Assembly (NCBI GenBank): GCA_934757245.1
Contig: CAKVLH010000003.1
Span: 62,001 to 126,000, forward strand
DNA: 64,000 nucleotides
Source: an uncultured Candidatus Melainabacteria bacterium
GTDB taxonomy: Bacteria > Cyanobacteriota > Vampirovibrionia > Gastranaerophilales > Gastranaerophilaceae
Reading direction: 5' to 3'
Made by a program: the position numbers and the translations under genes. Shown here one piece after another: positions 52,198-61,597 of this stretch. Under the pieces are notes generated by a model that worked only from the letters and a program-made list of their open reading frames with translations, did no database searches and was not told where the DNA came from. How positions within the stretch are numbered: position 1 is the stretch's first letter; every line of letters begins with the position of its first letter.

Positions 52198-53126
52198 TAA
52201 ACATTCTCCAAAACATTTTTAAGGTAAGGAATTGATTGAATTGCACCAAAATTTTGTGTTTGCAAACCTGAAACAACAGATGCAAATTTTGTAGCTTCAG
52301 AAGGCGCATAACCGTTTGTAATTGCGTATAAAAATCCACCGTTAAATACATCGCCTGACGCTGTCGTATCAATCGCTTTAGATGTGTTATAGAATTCCGT
52401 AAAGCTGGTTTCGCCTTTATAGCCGGTATAATAGCCGTTATCAATGTGAGATTTTACAACAACTATTTTAACTCCTTTATCCCAAAAATAATTCATAACT
52501 TTGTCAATTGATTCGACTTCGTAAAGTTTTTCTGCATCATTTTTTAAACTCAAAAATATGATGTCAGTGTAGTCTACGATTTCCTCAAAATACTCTTTTG
52601 TATCGGTAGAATTCATGAAACAAGATGTATAATTTGGATCATACGCGGTCATTACGTCGTTTTCTTTTGCTAGTTTAAAAGCACTATGTACAAGCTCTCT
52701 AGAACTTGCAGAAAGCGATTGAACAACGCCTGTTGAATACACGAGTTTTAATTGCTTTATACAATCTTCATTCAAGTCATCAATTGATAATTTTGTTGCG
52801 GCAGTTTTTCTCTTGTAATATAAAAGTTCTTTTTTCTCAGGTGTGCGAGAAACAATATACATGCCGTTCTGTTCTTCGTTTGCCTTGATTAAAGAAGTGT
52901 CGATATTTTCTTTTTTTAGGCTTGAAAGAATAAATTCGCTAAAACCATCATTGCCGACCTTAGTTACGTAAGTAACTTTACCGCCCAATCTTGCGATTGC
53001 AACCGCAGTTGTTACAGTATCTCCGCCAAAATACTTGTTAAGCGTTGAAGTATCAGCAAGCGTTCCATTTGAGGAAAGCTCAATTAAGCATTCGCCAATT
53101 ATTGCAATGTCTACTTTTGGCTCCAT
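52197..53126 (-). CDS. PfkB-family sugar kinase, probable 2-keto-3-deoxygluconate kinase
   Basis: The 309-residue protein has the PfkB N-terminus (IAIIGECLIELSSNG, KYFGGDTVTTAVAIARLGG) and the catalytic DTTASGDVFNGGFLYA (the GAGD site here as ASGD). The start and length resemble KdgK, and it lies after an eda-like aldolase with a 16-bp overlap, so the pair would turn 2-keto-3-deoxygluconate into pyruvate and glyceraldehyde-3-phosphate. The change of Gly to Ser in the anion-hole motif also occurs in other KdgK proteins. Confidence 0.88.
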   Translation of the reverse strand: MEPKVDIAIIGECLIELSSNGTLADTSTLNKYFGGDTVTTAVAIARLGGKVTYVTKVGNDGFSEFILSSLKKENIDTSLIKANEEQNGMYIVSRTPEKKELLYYKRKTAATKLSIDDLNEDCIKQLKLVYSTGVVQSLSASSRELVHSAFKLAKENDVMTAYDPNYTSCFMNSTDTKEYFEEIVDYTDIIFLSLKNDAEKLYEVESIDKVMNYFWDKGVKIVVVKSHIDNGYYTGYKGETSFTEFYNTSKAIDTTASGDVFNGGFLYAITNGYAPSEATKFASVVSGLQTQNFGAIQSIPYLKNVLENV

Positions 53127-53740
53127 TTAGTATAATCCTTTATTTCGAGTAAAATTTCTCTTGTGCGATTTGTGATTTCTTTCGGAGTAAATCCGTTATA
53201 GAAATCTCGACCGATACCAACAGCTGTTGCGCCGGCTTTAATGTAAGTTACCGCATCGCCCAATTTGATATTTCCCATTGGCATTAAATTCAAGAATGGC
53301 ATTTGTCTTAAAATATCTTCTATATATTGAACACCACCCATCGCGTCTGTTGGAAATAATTTAATCAAAGGAATTCTTGATTTCCAAGCATTATATGCTT
53401 CATTAGCAGTTGACGCGCCGGCAATAAATGGTACTTGTTTGTTTTTAGAAATTTTCACCATGTTCATTTGAAAAATCGGTGAAGAAAATAATTTAGCACC
53501 GCATTCAAGCGCTGCATCTGCTTGCATAGAAGTAATTATGCCTCCTGCACAAACATTTGCGAATTTTGAAACTTCTTGCACAGCTTCATAAATTGAAGGG
53601 TTTTCAATATTGATTTCTAAAACTCTTATTCCACCTTCTACTAAAGATTTTGCTATTTCTATTGTTTGACTAGCTTCTTTGCATCTGATAATCGGATAAA
53701 TCTTATCCTGACCAATCATTTGTATGTAATTTTCACTCAT
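53111..53740 (-). CDS. eda: KDPG/KHG aldolase
   Basis: The 209-residue protein matches the Eda family: YPIIRCKEASQTIEIAKSLV, IRVLEINIENPS (catalytic Glu about 42), CAGGIITSMQADAALECGAK, and the Schiff-base Lys in IPLIKLFPTDAMGG (about 127). It splits 2-keto-3-deoxy-6-phosphogluconate into pyruvate and glyceraldehyde-3-phosphate. It is the first gene of eda-kdgK-csaB. GAGGA precedes the ATG, and an extended -10 (TGCTATAAT) lies at 53763-53771. Confidence 0.92.
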   Translation of the reverse strand: MSENYIQMIGQDKIYPIIRCKEASQTIEIAKSLVEGGIRVLEINIENPSIYEAVQEVSKFANVCAGGIITSMQADAALECGAKLFSSPIFQMNMVKISKNKQVPFIAGASTANEAYNAWKSRIPLIKLFPTDAMGGVQYIEDILRQMPFLNLMPMGNIKLGDAVTYIKAGATAVGIGRDFYNGFTPKEITNRTREILLEIKDYTKWSQK

Positions 53741-53896
53741 TTATATATCCTCTTTGGCTATATTATAGCATAATAATTTAAATGAAGTTTTTTTTGAGAA
53801 AAAGAAAATAGTTAATGGGGCTTTTCCATTTTCCACTTTCTATTTCCCATTGCAAAAAATGTTCTTGAGATACAATTGTTAAAACAAGAAAAAATA

Positions 53897-53925
53897 TTGC
53901 ACTTTGCCTAAAATTCCTCTATCAT
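53897..53925 (+). promoter_or_regulatory. Sigma-70-type promoter of the cyclase gene, leaderless layout
   Basis: TTGCAC (53897-53902), 17 bases, TATCAT (53920-53925), then 6 bases to the ATG at 53932; no Shine-Dalgarno site. Confidence 0.5.
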
Positions 53926-53931
53926 TATCTT

Positions 53932-55914
53932 ATGAATAAGATTAAATTTGCATTTTCAAGTATTATTGTTTTACTTTTTTTAGTTTTTGTTTACTTAATA
54001 ACATACCATTTTGTCGAACCAAAAGCGTATGATTTTATGACAAAACACGTATTAACAGAACGTTTGCCGTTTGATAATTACAAACAAACATATGGAAGCG
54101 ATGATGTTGTTTTAATCGTTGTTGATACAAAAAGCGCCGAACGCTATCGCTGGCCGTGGAAACGTGATTTGTATTGCAAAATTTTTGATTATTTCTTAAA
54201 TTACGCTGATGCGCGTGTTGTTGTACATGACGCAAATATCATAAACCTTGATAAAGATTCTCCGGATGCTGACGCAAAATTCTTTAATTCACTAAGTAAA
54301 TTCGATAACCTTGTGGAAGGTTTTTTGCCACAGGTTTCCCCTTGGCGTGATAACAGCAAGGGTGAAACTTATGACAATGCTTTTGCGGATAAATTTGCGC
54401 TACAAGCCGATAATAATATGAAAACTCCGCAATACTTGTATCAAAGCTTGATGCCTTATCCAAAACCTTATTTTGATGTTTTGAAAAATGCCGGCTCTGT
54501 TTCAATGTTACCGGGGTTTATTAACGGAATATCCAATGTTTTTTCTATAGATGAAGTTTATAGAAACCATGAATATATTATTAGTTACAAGGGCAATTTG
54601 TACCCATCAATTGCAATGAAAACTTTTTTATTGGCAAATAATAATCCAAAAATGGTTGTAAGCGATAAATTGATTGAATTTCCGAACTTGAAATACCAAA
54701 TTAAACAAAAGACTACAGTTTTCCAATCAATCGTTCCGCTTAGATTCTATAAATTTAGTAATGAAGGCTATTCTCACCAAAAGATTTCTGCAATTGATGT
54801 TATGGATTCATTCGATAACATTCAAAAGGGACAAAAACCAATTATTGAGCCGGAATTATTTAAAGGCAAAATCGTTGTAATCGGTGCGAATGTTCCAACC
54901 GGAACCGGCTTAAACGACAATAAAAACACGCCTATGGCGACAAATCACCCTGGGGTTGATATTCAAGCAACCGCAATTGATAATATTTTGCATAATGATT
55001 TCTTAAAAATTACTCCGCATTTTGTTAATTTGTTTATTGTAATTCTTGGCATGCTTGTAGTTTACGGCATAATAAGAGTTTATGATTTGTTTAAATCTAT
55101 TTCATTAACTCTGTCTCTTCTTGTCGGCTATTTGATTTTTAGTGCAATTTGCTTCTATTTCGGCGTCGTAATAAATGTAATTACACCGGTTGTTATGTTT
55201 GTTGTAACAATGATTGTAGCATATATTCATAAATCAATTATTGAAAATCAGAGTAAAGAAAAAGTTAAGTCTGCAATGGGAAAATATATGTCGCAAGATG
55301 TTATGAAGCGAATTGTGATGAATATTGATAACCTTGGTTTGGGCGGTAAAAAAGCAACTGTAACTGTCTTGTTTTCTGATATTAGAGGATTTACTTCTCT
55401 TTCTGAAACCATGTCAGCAGAACAGGTTTCACAAATCTTAAATGAATATTTTACTGAAATGGAACCGATAGTTGCAAAGCATAACGGAATTATTAATAAA
55501 TTTATCGGTGATGCTGTAATGGCAATTTTTGGTGAACCTATACAAGACAAAAACCATGCGCTTAATGCTGTAAAATGCGGTTATGAAATGCTTGTTAAGG
55601 TTAAAGAGTTACAGTATAAATGGGCAACAGAAGGTAAACCGAAAATTGAAATCGGTATCGGGATTAATACTGGTGAAGTTTTTGTTGGTAATATCGGTTC
55701 CGTTAACCGTATGGAATATACGGTAATTGGTGATACCGTAAACCTTGCGAGCCGTTTGGAAAGCTATAATAAAATCTATAAAACAAATATGCTTATTGGT
55801 GCAACTACTTATGAAGAAACAAAAAATTATATAGAAGTAATTAAAATTTCTGATGTCGAAATTCGCGGAAAAGCACATAAAATGGATATTTATGAAGTCT
55901 TAAAAGTTGAATAA
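53932..55914 (+). CDS. CHASE2-domain class III adenylate/guanylate cyclase
   Basis: The 660-residue protein has an N-terminal helix (about 8-27), an extracytoplasmic CHASE2 sensor (about 40-350), three membrane helices (about 360-440) and a cyclase domain (about 470-655). The metal Asp residues are in VLFSDIRGFTSLSE and FIGDAVMAIFGEP, and VIGDTVNLASRLES gives the transition-state Asn and Arg. The substrate-specifying residues suggest ATP but this needs modelling. It is common in cyanobacteria. It would make cAMP in response to an unknown periplasmic signal. It is a single-gene unit. Confidence 0.93.
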   Translation: MNKIKFAFSSIIVLLFLVFVYLITYHFVEPKAYDFMTKHVLTERLPFDNYKQTYGSDDVVLIVVDTKSAERYRWPWKRDLYCKIFDYFLNYADARVVVHDANIINLDKDSPDADAKFFNSLSKFDNLVEGFLPQVSPWRDNSKGETYDNAFADKFALQADNNMKTPQYLYQSLMPYPKPYFDVLKNAGSVSMLPGFINGISNVFSIDEVYRNHEYIISYKGNLYPSIAMKTFLLANNNPKMVVSDKLIEFPNLKYQIKQKTTVFQSIVPLRFYKFSNEGYSHQKISAIDVMDSFDNIQKGQKPIIEPELFKGKIVVIGANVPTGTGLNDNKNTPMATNHPGVDIQATAIDNILHNDFLKITPHFVNLFIVILGMLVVYGIIRVYDLFKSISLTLSLLVGYLIFSAICFYFGVVINVITPVVMFVVTMIVAYIHKSIIENQSKEKVKSAMGKYMSQDVMKRIVMNIDNLGLGGKKATVTVLFSDIRGFTSLSETMSAEQVSQILNEYFTEMEPIVAKHNGIINKFIGDAVMAIFGEPIQDKNHALNAVKCGYEMLVKVKELQYKWATEGKPKIEIGIGINTGEVFVGNIGSVNRMEYTVIGDTVNLASRLESYNKIYKTNMLIGATTYEETKNYIEVIKISDVEIRGKAHKMDIYEVLKVE

Positions 55915-55978
55915 AAATCATTTATACTATTAAGATTTGTAAACTTCACCTGTTTTAAGTTTATTAGCTCAATGTTTT

Positions 55979-55987
55979 TGATATAAT
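55979..55987 (+). promoter_or_regulatory. Extended -10 promoter of the glycosyltransferase operon
   Basis: TGATATAAT (55979-55987) is an extended -10 box; no clear -35 box. The leader is about 35 bases with GGGAGA before the ATG at 56030. Confidence 0.45.
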
Positions 55988-56029
55988 TGACATATAAACG
56001 AATTCATGGATTAAGAGTGTTGGGAGATT

Positions 56030-57376
56030 ATGAGGGAAAGAATTCTTTTATTTATAATATTATCGTGCTTGGGCGTGTTTTTATACGTGTTTCAAAACTA
56101 TGTTAATACAGTAGTTGGATTTGTTATTTTGTGTGCGTGCATGGTTGTTTATGGACTTTATTCGCTTGCTGCAACAAAATACCAAAAACGTAAATTAAAA
56201 AAGCATCCGATAGTTGTAAATGAAAATTTTAAACCGCTTGTTACTGTTATGATTCCGGCACATGATGAAGAAGCTGTTATTTCAAATACTGTTGAAAATA
56301 TTTTAAATATGGACTATCCAAACTTTGAAGTAATCGTTATTGATGATAGAAGTTCTGATAATACAGCTTCTGTAATTAAGGATTTGGAAGCTAAACATGA
56401 GCAAGTTAGAGCTTTGATTAGGGAAAAAGATGCTTTCCCCGGAAAATCTGCAGTGCTTAATGATGCATTAAAAATTGCACATGGTGAGGCTATTTTGGTG
56501 TTTGATGCTGACGCTACTGTTGAACCTGATTTTTTGAATAAACTTATTCCACATCTTGAACCTGCTGATGTAGGTGCTGTTCAGGCAAGAAAAATTATCA
56601 GAAATAAAGATGTGAATTTCTTGACCAGATGCCAAAATAATGAGTATACTTTTGATACTTATCTTCAAGTTAGCAGAGATGCGATTAAGGGTGCAGTCGA
56701 ACTTCGTGGTAACGGAGAATTAATCAAGCGTCAAGCTTTGGAAGATATTGACGGTTGGAATAATTATACAATTACAGACGATTTAGATATGTCTACAAGA
56801 TTACATATTAAAGGATGGGACGTGCGTTTTTGTCCGGATGCTTGTGTATATGAAGAAGGAATTGTATATGTATTTCCTCTATTCAGACAGAGACGTCGTT
56901 GGCTGGAAGGTACTATCAGAAGGTATTTAGAATATTTTGGTGCTGCAATGAAGTCTAAAAAGATGTCATTGCGTGCCAGATTAGATATGGCAGTTTATAT
57001 TACACAATTCATAATGCCGCTTTGGTTTATGATGGAAGTTGTGTTTAGAATAATTAAATTATTGACGGATAAAATCGACCCATACAGCTTACATAACGTT
57101 TTGTGGTCATCATTAATCGTTTCGGCGGTTGTAGGATTAGGTTTCTTTAGTGCTATCAGATACAGTTTGAGAAAATACGATTTTGTTCCTAGAATGAGTT
57201 CATTTAGACAAGCTTTGGAAACAACTGTTTATTTCTTAATAATTTGGTTTCCAATGGAATTATTCATTTGTGGTAAAATATTATTCTGTAAGAAAGATAT
57301 GAATTGGGGCAAGACAGCACATGGTCTTGTGGTTGAAGAACAAAACAGACAAGAATTAGAAATGCAAGAGGTATAA
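56030..57376 (+). CDS. Membrane-bound family 2 glycosyltransferase
   Basis: The 448-residue protein has two N-terminal helices (5-50), a GT-A domain (about 65-290) with VTVMIPAHDEEAVISNTV, VIVIDDRSSDNT, the metal site VFDADATVEPDFL, TITDDLDMSTRLHIKGW and the RQRRRWLEGT box of processive synthases, then four helices (about 315-425). This layout is that of PgaC/cellulose/hyaluronan-type synthases, so it probably makes a beta-linked polysaccharide such as poly-GlcNAc. The QxxRW box is here RQRRRW. apt follows after 4 bp. Confidence 0.9.
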   Translation: MRERILLFIILSCLGVFLYVFQNYVNTVVGFVILCACMVVYGLYSLAATKYQKRKLKKHPIVVNENFKPLVTVMIPAHDEEAVISNTVENILNMDYPNFEVIVIDDRSSDNTASVIKDLEAKHEQVRALIREKDAFPGKSAVLNDALKIAHGEAILVFDADATVEPDFLNKLIPHLEPADVGAVQARKIIRNKDVNFLTRCQNNEYTFDTYLQVSRDAIKGAVELRGNGELIKRQALEDIDGWNNYTITDDLDMSTRLHIKGWDVRFCPDACVYEEGIVYVFPLFRQRRRWLEGTIRRYLEYFGAAMKSKKMSLRARLDMAVYITQFIMPLWFMMEVVFRIIKLLTDKIDPYSLHNVLWSSLIVSAVVGLGFFSAIRYSLRKYDFVPRMSSFRQALETTVYFLIIWFPMELFICGKILFCKKDMNWGKTAHGLVVEEQNRQELEMQEV

Positions 57377-57380
57377 ATAG

Positions 57381-57923
57381 ATGACAGATAAGTTTCAATA
57401 TGTTAGAGAACATGTAAGAGAAGTTCCGGATTTTCCTAAAAAAGGAATTTTGTTTTTAGATATTACAACTGCGACAAAAGATGCAAAATCTATGCAGTAC
57501 ATGACAGATTTTTTGTATGAACAATTTAAGGATGAAAAAATTGATTATGTAACAGGGATTGAATCTCGCGGATTTATTTTTGGAGCAGCTGTAGCTTATA
57601 AACTAGGTGCGGGTTTCGTGCCAATTAGAAAACCAAATAAACTTCCTGCAGAAACAATTAAGGAAGAATATTCTTTAGAATACGGTACTGATACTATAGA
57701 AATTCACGCGGATGCTCTTAAAAAAGGTGATAGAGTTTTAGTAATCGATGATTTGTTAGCAACCGGCGGAACAGCTTTGGCTGCTTGCAATTTGGTAAAA
57801 AGAATCGGTGCAGAAGTTGTAGCATCAGCATTTATCATTGAACTTGATCCGCTAAAAGGTAGAGAAAAAATTGAAGCAACAGGTGTTAAGGTTGTTTCTA
57901 TGTTGAATTATGATTTAGATTAA
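57381..57923 (+). CDS. apt: Adenine phosphoribosyltransferase
   Basis: The 180-residue enzyme has FPKKGILFLDITT, ESRGFIFGAAVAYKLG and the PRPP site VLVIDDLLATGGTALA. It recycles adenine to AMP. With ahcY it can process the adenosine arising from the methyl cycle only after base release. It is in an operon with the glycosyltransferase (4-bp spacing, AAGAGG as its ribosome binding site in the gene before) and followed by a terminator. Confidence 0.96.
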   Translation: MTDKFQYVREHVREVPDFPKKGILFLDITTATKDAKSMQYMTDFLYEQFKDEKIDYVTGIESRGFIFGAAVAYKLGAGFVPIRKPNKLPAETIKEEYSLEYGTDTIEIHADALKKGDRVLVIDDLLATGGTALAACNLVKRIGAEVVASAFIIELDPLKGREKIEATGVKVVSMLNYDLD

Positions 57924-57940
57924 TATAATTAATTTGTAAA

Positions 57941-57976
57941 AAATGCCATGGTTTGAATTCAAACCATGGTATTTTT
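57941..57976 (+). terminator. Rho-independent terminator after apt
   Basis: A long palindrome ATGCCATGGTTTG/CAAACCATGGTAT with AATT in the centre, followed by T5. Confidence 0.8.
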
Positions 57977-57984
57977 CTTGAGAA

Positions 57985-58460
57985 GAAGTTGTCGTGCTCA
58001 ACATTTATCATTGAATACGACATTTAATTTTAACCATAAAAATTATAAGTCGGTGCGCAAGTGTGCGCACCCTACATTAACTAGTAGTTAAACTTATAAA
58101 TTGGGAAGTGTGGTGCAAAATAGTTTCTCAGAATGACTGGTTAATGAAACTACTGGTTTAGCGCTTGTTGTGCACCTCGTAAATTGAACATCTTCAAACT
58201 ACGCCCAACTAAGCATGCCACCAACCAGTCATCCTGAGGTTCGATTAGAACCGAGGGATCCAGCCTTTTGATAGCTTTTTTTATTGTATCAAAATTTTAT
58301 TTGGACAGTAGTGCACCCTCCCCCGAGGGAGGGAATGCGTTTAACTAGTAGTTTTGACAAAAGAGGGGGGACAAGTAGTGTGAATAAAATCCAGTAGTTA
58401 AATGTCCCCCGAAAAAATATGATAAGTCTTTTTGCTTACTTTTTCTTCAGAAAAAGTAAG
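57985..58460. repeat. Repeat-rich intergenic stretch before the hyf operon
   Basis: The 613-bp gap holds no gene. Seen: GTGCGCAAGTGTGCGCACC (about 58053-58071), a GGAAGTGTGGTG stretch shared with 46008 and 58107, CATCCTGAGGTTCGATTAGAACC (58221-58243) with a GAGGGATCC end, CCTCCCCCGAGGGAGGG (58318-58334), and a hairpin CTTACTTTTTC/GAAAAAGTAAG (58435-58460) that is a near copy of the one after tRNA-Glu. Confidence 0.7.
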
Positions 58461-58468
58461 TTTACCCC

Positions 58469-58497
58469 TTGAATTTTTACTTTGTTAGCAATATAAC
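58469..58497 (+). promoter_or_regulatory. Sigma-70-type promoter of the hyf operon
   Basis: TTGAAT (58469-58474), 17 bases, TATAAC (58492-58497). Leader about 35 bases; no strong Shine-Dalgarno site before ATG 58537. Confidence 0.5.
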
Positions 58498-58536
58498 GGT
58501 AGATGGTAAAAATACAGTTTTGGGAATGTAAATAGT

Positions 58537-60528
58537 ATGGAAATTTATTTTTTAGCATTAGGATTACTGCTATTGGGAGCTTTATTGTCCGTAGTAGTAA
58601 AAGAGCGCTTTAAATTCAAAGTTTGCTCAGTATTTTCATTGCTGTCAGCCGTTTTATTATTATTGCCGGCAGCGGCTGTAATGCTTACCGGAGTACCTCT
58701 AAGCACTACAGTTTATATGTCCCCTATTTTGGGTGATGTAAATTTTGTAATTGACCCATTATCAGCATTTTTTGTAATTGTTATTTCAATTATGAGCTTC
58801 TTGGGAACAGTTTATGCGAATGGTTACATGAAACCTTATTTCGATAAGGGCATGAATGTTTCATCACACTGTTTCTTCTTGATGATGTTGATTATGTCAA
58901 TGACAATGGTTGTAACAGTGCAGAATGCTTTGTTCTTCCTTATTGTTTGGGAATTGATGTCATTATCATCATTCTTCCTTGTAATATTTGAGGGCGAAAA
59001 GAAAGAAGTTATTTCTGCAGGTATTAAGTATTTAGTTTATATGCACTTGTCAGTAATATTTATTATTGCGGCATTTGTAATGTTAAACATACAGTCAAAC
59101 AGCTTGAACTTTGCTGATTTTGCACCGGCTCTTCAAGGTAGCGAACAATTTGCAAATATTGTTTTCTTCCTTGCTTTCTTGGGCTTTGGTATCAAAGCAG
59201 GTTTTGTTCCGTTTCATAATTGGTTGCCTGACGCTCACCCTGCTGCACCATCACATGTTTCAGCAATTATGTCAGGTGTAATGATTAAAACAGGTTTGTA
59301 CGGAATTTTGAGAATATTATTTCTTATCGGAACACCTTCAAAGTGTATTGCATATACTGTATTTGTAGTTGCTTTGGTAACTGCTATGTATGGTATTTTG
59401 TACGCTTTGGCTCAAAGAGATTTGAAAAAGCTTTTGGCTTATTCGTCAATTGAAAATATTGGTATTATCGGACTTGGTATCGGCTTAGGTATGATAGGCT
59501 TGGCTTATGGAAACCAACTTGTTGCAATGCTTGGTTTTGCAGGCGGTATTTTACACATTTTGAACCACTCAATTTTCAAAGAATTAATGTTCTTTGGTGC
59601 AGGTTCCGTTTATAACAGAACTCATACAAGAGATATGGAAGTTTTAGGCGGTTTGATTAAGAAGATGCCTAACACAGCTTCTTTATTTATAATCGGTGCA
59701 GCAGCTATTAGTGGTTTGCCACCATTTAACGGCTTTATCAGTGAATTTTTAATATACTTTGGTATGTTAAAAGGTACATTGGGAAGCAATATTGCGTTGT
59801 TGATTACATTAATTCTAGCGATGGCAGGTTTGGCTATGGTTGGAACAATGGCAATGCTTTGCTTCACTAAAGCTGCAAGTATTACTTTCTTGGGACAACC
59901 AAGAAACGAAGAAATCTACAATCACGTAGAAAAAGATGTACCAAAATGCATGTGGGTTCCAATGGCATTGCTCGCAGTTGCTGCTCTTGCAATTGGTATG
60001 ATGCCACAAGTATTTGTAGCATTAATTATGGGACCAATCAGTATGTTTGTTAAAGTACCTACTGCAATTGTTCCAATGACTGTTTTAACAATGATGCAAA
60101 TTCTTTCTGTTTGCTTCTTTATTTTGGCAGTCCTAATTATTGCATTATATGCATACAAAATGTTGGCACACAAAAAAGTTGCAGAACATACAACTTGGGG
60201 TTGCGGATATAACAGAGGCAATGCTCATGTTCAATATACAGGCGCATCTTACGTAAGCTTGTTCTTATCAACATTAAAACCTTTGTTCAAGAGAGTTACA
60301 CATATTAAGAAACCTAAGGAATTATTCCCTAAGGAAGCTCATTATGAACAAGATATTGAAGATATTGAAGAAGCTTATATTGTTAAACCGCTTATCAAGT
60401 GGGATGAAAAATTACTTTCTAAATTCGAAAGAATTCAGAGCGGTAACATCCAACAGTACATTGCTTACGGTTTAGCATTTCTTGTATTGACTATTGTATG
60501 TCTTGTTTGGTTTGGAGGATTAAACTAA
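58537..60528 (+). CDS. hyfB: Hydrogenase-4 component B (HyfB/NuoL-like)
   Basis: The 663-residue protein has about 16 membrane helices with the antiporter-like core: WELMSLSSFFLVIFEG (Glu of TM5), GIKAGFVPFHNWLPDAHPAAPS, LKKLLAYSSIENIGIIGLG and SGLPPFNGFISEFLIYFG. It belongs to group-4 [NiFe] hydrogenases (Hyf/Hyc/Coo type) in the inner membrane, coupling H2 evolution from reduced carriers or formate to ion translocation. It is the first of hyfB-hyfC-hyfE-hyfF-hyfG. Length and helix number fit HyfB. Confidence 0.93.
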   Translation: MEIYFLALGLLLLGALLSVVVKERFKFKVCSVFSLLSAVLLLLPAAAVMLTGVPLSTTVYMSPILGDVNFVIDPLSAFFVIVISIMSFLGTVYANGYMKPYFDKGMNVSSHCFFLMMLIMSMTMVVTVQNALFFLIVWELMSLSSFFLVIFEGEKKEVISAGIKYLVYMHLSVIFIIAAFVMLNIQSNSLNFADFAPALQGSEQFANIVFFLAFLGFGIKAGFVPFHNWLPDAHPAAPSHVSAIMSGVMIKTGLYGILRILFLIGTPSKCIAYTVFVVALVTAMYGILYALAQRDLKKLLAYSSIENIGIIGLGIGLGMIGLAYGNQLVAMLGFAGGILHILNHSIFKELMFFGAGSVYNRTHTRDMEVLGGLIKKMPNTASLFIIGAAAISGLPPFNGFISEFLIYFGMLKGTLGSNIALLITLILAMAGLAMVGTMAMLCFTKAASITFLGQPRNEEIYNHVEKDVPKCMWVPMALLAVAALAIGMMPQVFVALIMGPISMFVKVPTAIVPMTVLTMMQILSVCFFILAVLIIALYAYKMLAHKKVAEHTTWGCGYNRGNAHVQYTGASYVSLFLSTLKPLFKRVTHIKKPKELFPKEAHYEQDIEDIEEAYIVKPLIKWDEKLLSKFERIQSGNIQQYIAYGLAFLVLTIVCLVWFGGLN

Positions 60529-61451
60529 TGAATTTAATCATATTATTAATAAATATATTAGTTCTTTTAATAGCTCCATTCTTATTGATTGGCGTAATCA
60601 AAAAAACAAAAGCATTTTTCGCCGGAAGAAAAGGTGTTTGCATTTGGCAACCATTATGGGACTTCTTAAGACTTATGAAGAAGGAATTTGTAATCAGTAC
60701 AACAACTTCTTGGGTATTTAAGTTTGCTCCTGTTGTTGGATTTGCTACAACAATATTTGCAGCATTGTTTGTTCCAATGATTAATGGAATGTCTATTATA
60801 AACATTCCTTGTGCGTTTATTGTATTCGCTTATTCACTAAGTTTGGGTAAATTCTTTGCTTTGTTATCAGCAATGGATACAGGAAGCAGTTTTGAAGGTA
60901 TGGGCGCAGCTCGTGAAGCTTGCTTCTCAACAATTGTTGAACCTGCTTTCTTTATCGCAATGGCATCTGTTGTTGCTTTAACAGGAAACTTTAGTTTCGC
61001 AAACTTAAGAATGATTTTAGAAAATGCCGGTGTTTATGGCGTTCTAATTATAATCCTTCTTGCAGTAACATTATTTATTATGTTACTTATTGAAGGTTGC
61101 AGAGTTCCGGTTGATGATCCTACAACTCACTTAGAGTTAACTATGATTCACGAAGTTATGATTCTTGATAACTCAGGTATGGATTTAGGTTTAATCACTT
61201 GGGCGTCTGCTATTAAACTGTTATTGTTTGAATCTTTGATTGCAAACTTAATAATTCCTTCTTCTTGGACAGGAATTGAAGCTATTTTGGCTTATGTTGC
61301 AGTTATATTTGTTCTTTCAGTAATAATCGGTACTGTAGAATCATCTATGGCAAGATTCAGAATGACTCACGTGTTTGAATTTATTTTCATCATGTCTTTG
61401 ACAGCACTTCTAATTCTTGCTCTAGTTACTTATAGAGTATACGGAGGCTAA
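60528..61451 (+). CDS. hyfC: Hydrogenase-4 component C (HyfC/NuoH-like)
   Basis: The 307-residue membrane protein has the NuoH-like signature FFAGRKGVCIWQPLWDFLRL, MGAAREACFSTIVEPAF, and EGCRVPVDDPTTHLELTMIH. It forms the membrane anchor that contacts the hydrogenase core. The start at 60528 follows GGAGG; a longer frame from 60498 overlaps hyfB and lacks one. It overlaps hyfB by one base (TAATG). Confidence 0.94.
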   Translation: MNLIILLINILVLLIAPFLLIGVIKKTKAFFAGRKGVCIWQPLWDFLRLMKKEFVISTTTSWVFKFAPVVGFATTIFAALFVPMINGMSIINIPCAFIVFAYSLSLGKFFALLSAMDTGSSFEGMGAAREACFSTIVEPAFFIAMASVVALTGNFSFANLRMILENAGVYGVLIIILLAVTLFIMLLIEGCRVPVDDPTTHLELTMIHEVMILDNSGMDLGLITWASAIKLLLFESLIANLIIPSSWTGIEAILAYVAVIFVLSVIIGTVESSMARFRMTHVFEFIFIMSLTALLILALVTYRVYGG

Positions 61452-61597
61452 GTGCTACGCACGTAGCCATTTGGTCGGGATGACATTAGTTAAGATTACA
61501 AGTTGGAATTAAAGCTACATGTCATCCTCAAAGAGGGACTACTGGAGGGTAGTTCTGAGAGATAAAAAACAAAAAGAGGTTAATACAAAAACATATT
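61452..61597. repeat. 146-bp repeat-like insert between hyfC and hyfE
   Basis: The other hyf genes overlap, but here 146 bp intervene. They include the palindrome GCTACGCACGTAGC (61453-61466), and ATGTCATCCTCA (61518-61529), as at 30955-30963 and 58219-58230. No frame in it looks coding. Confidence 0.6.
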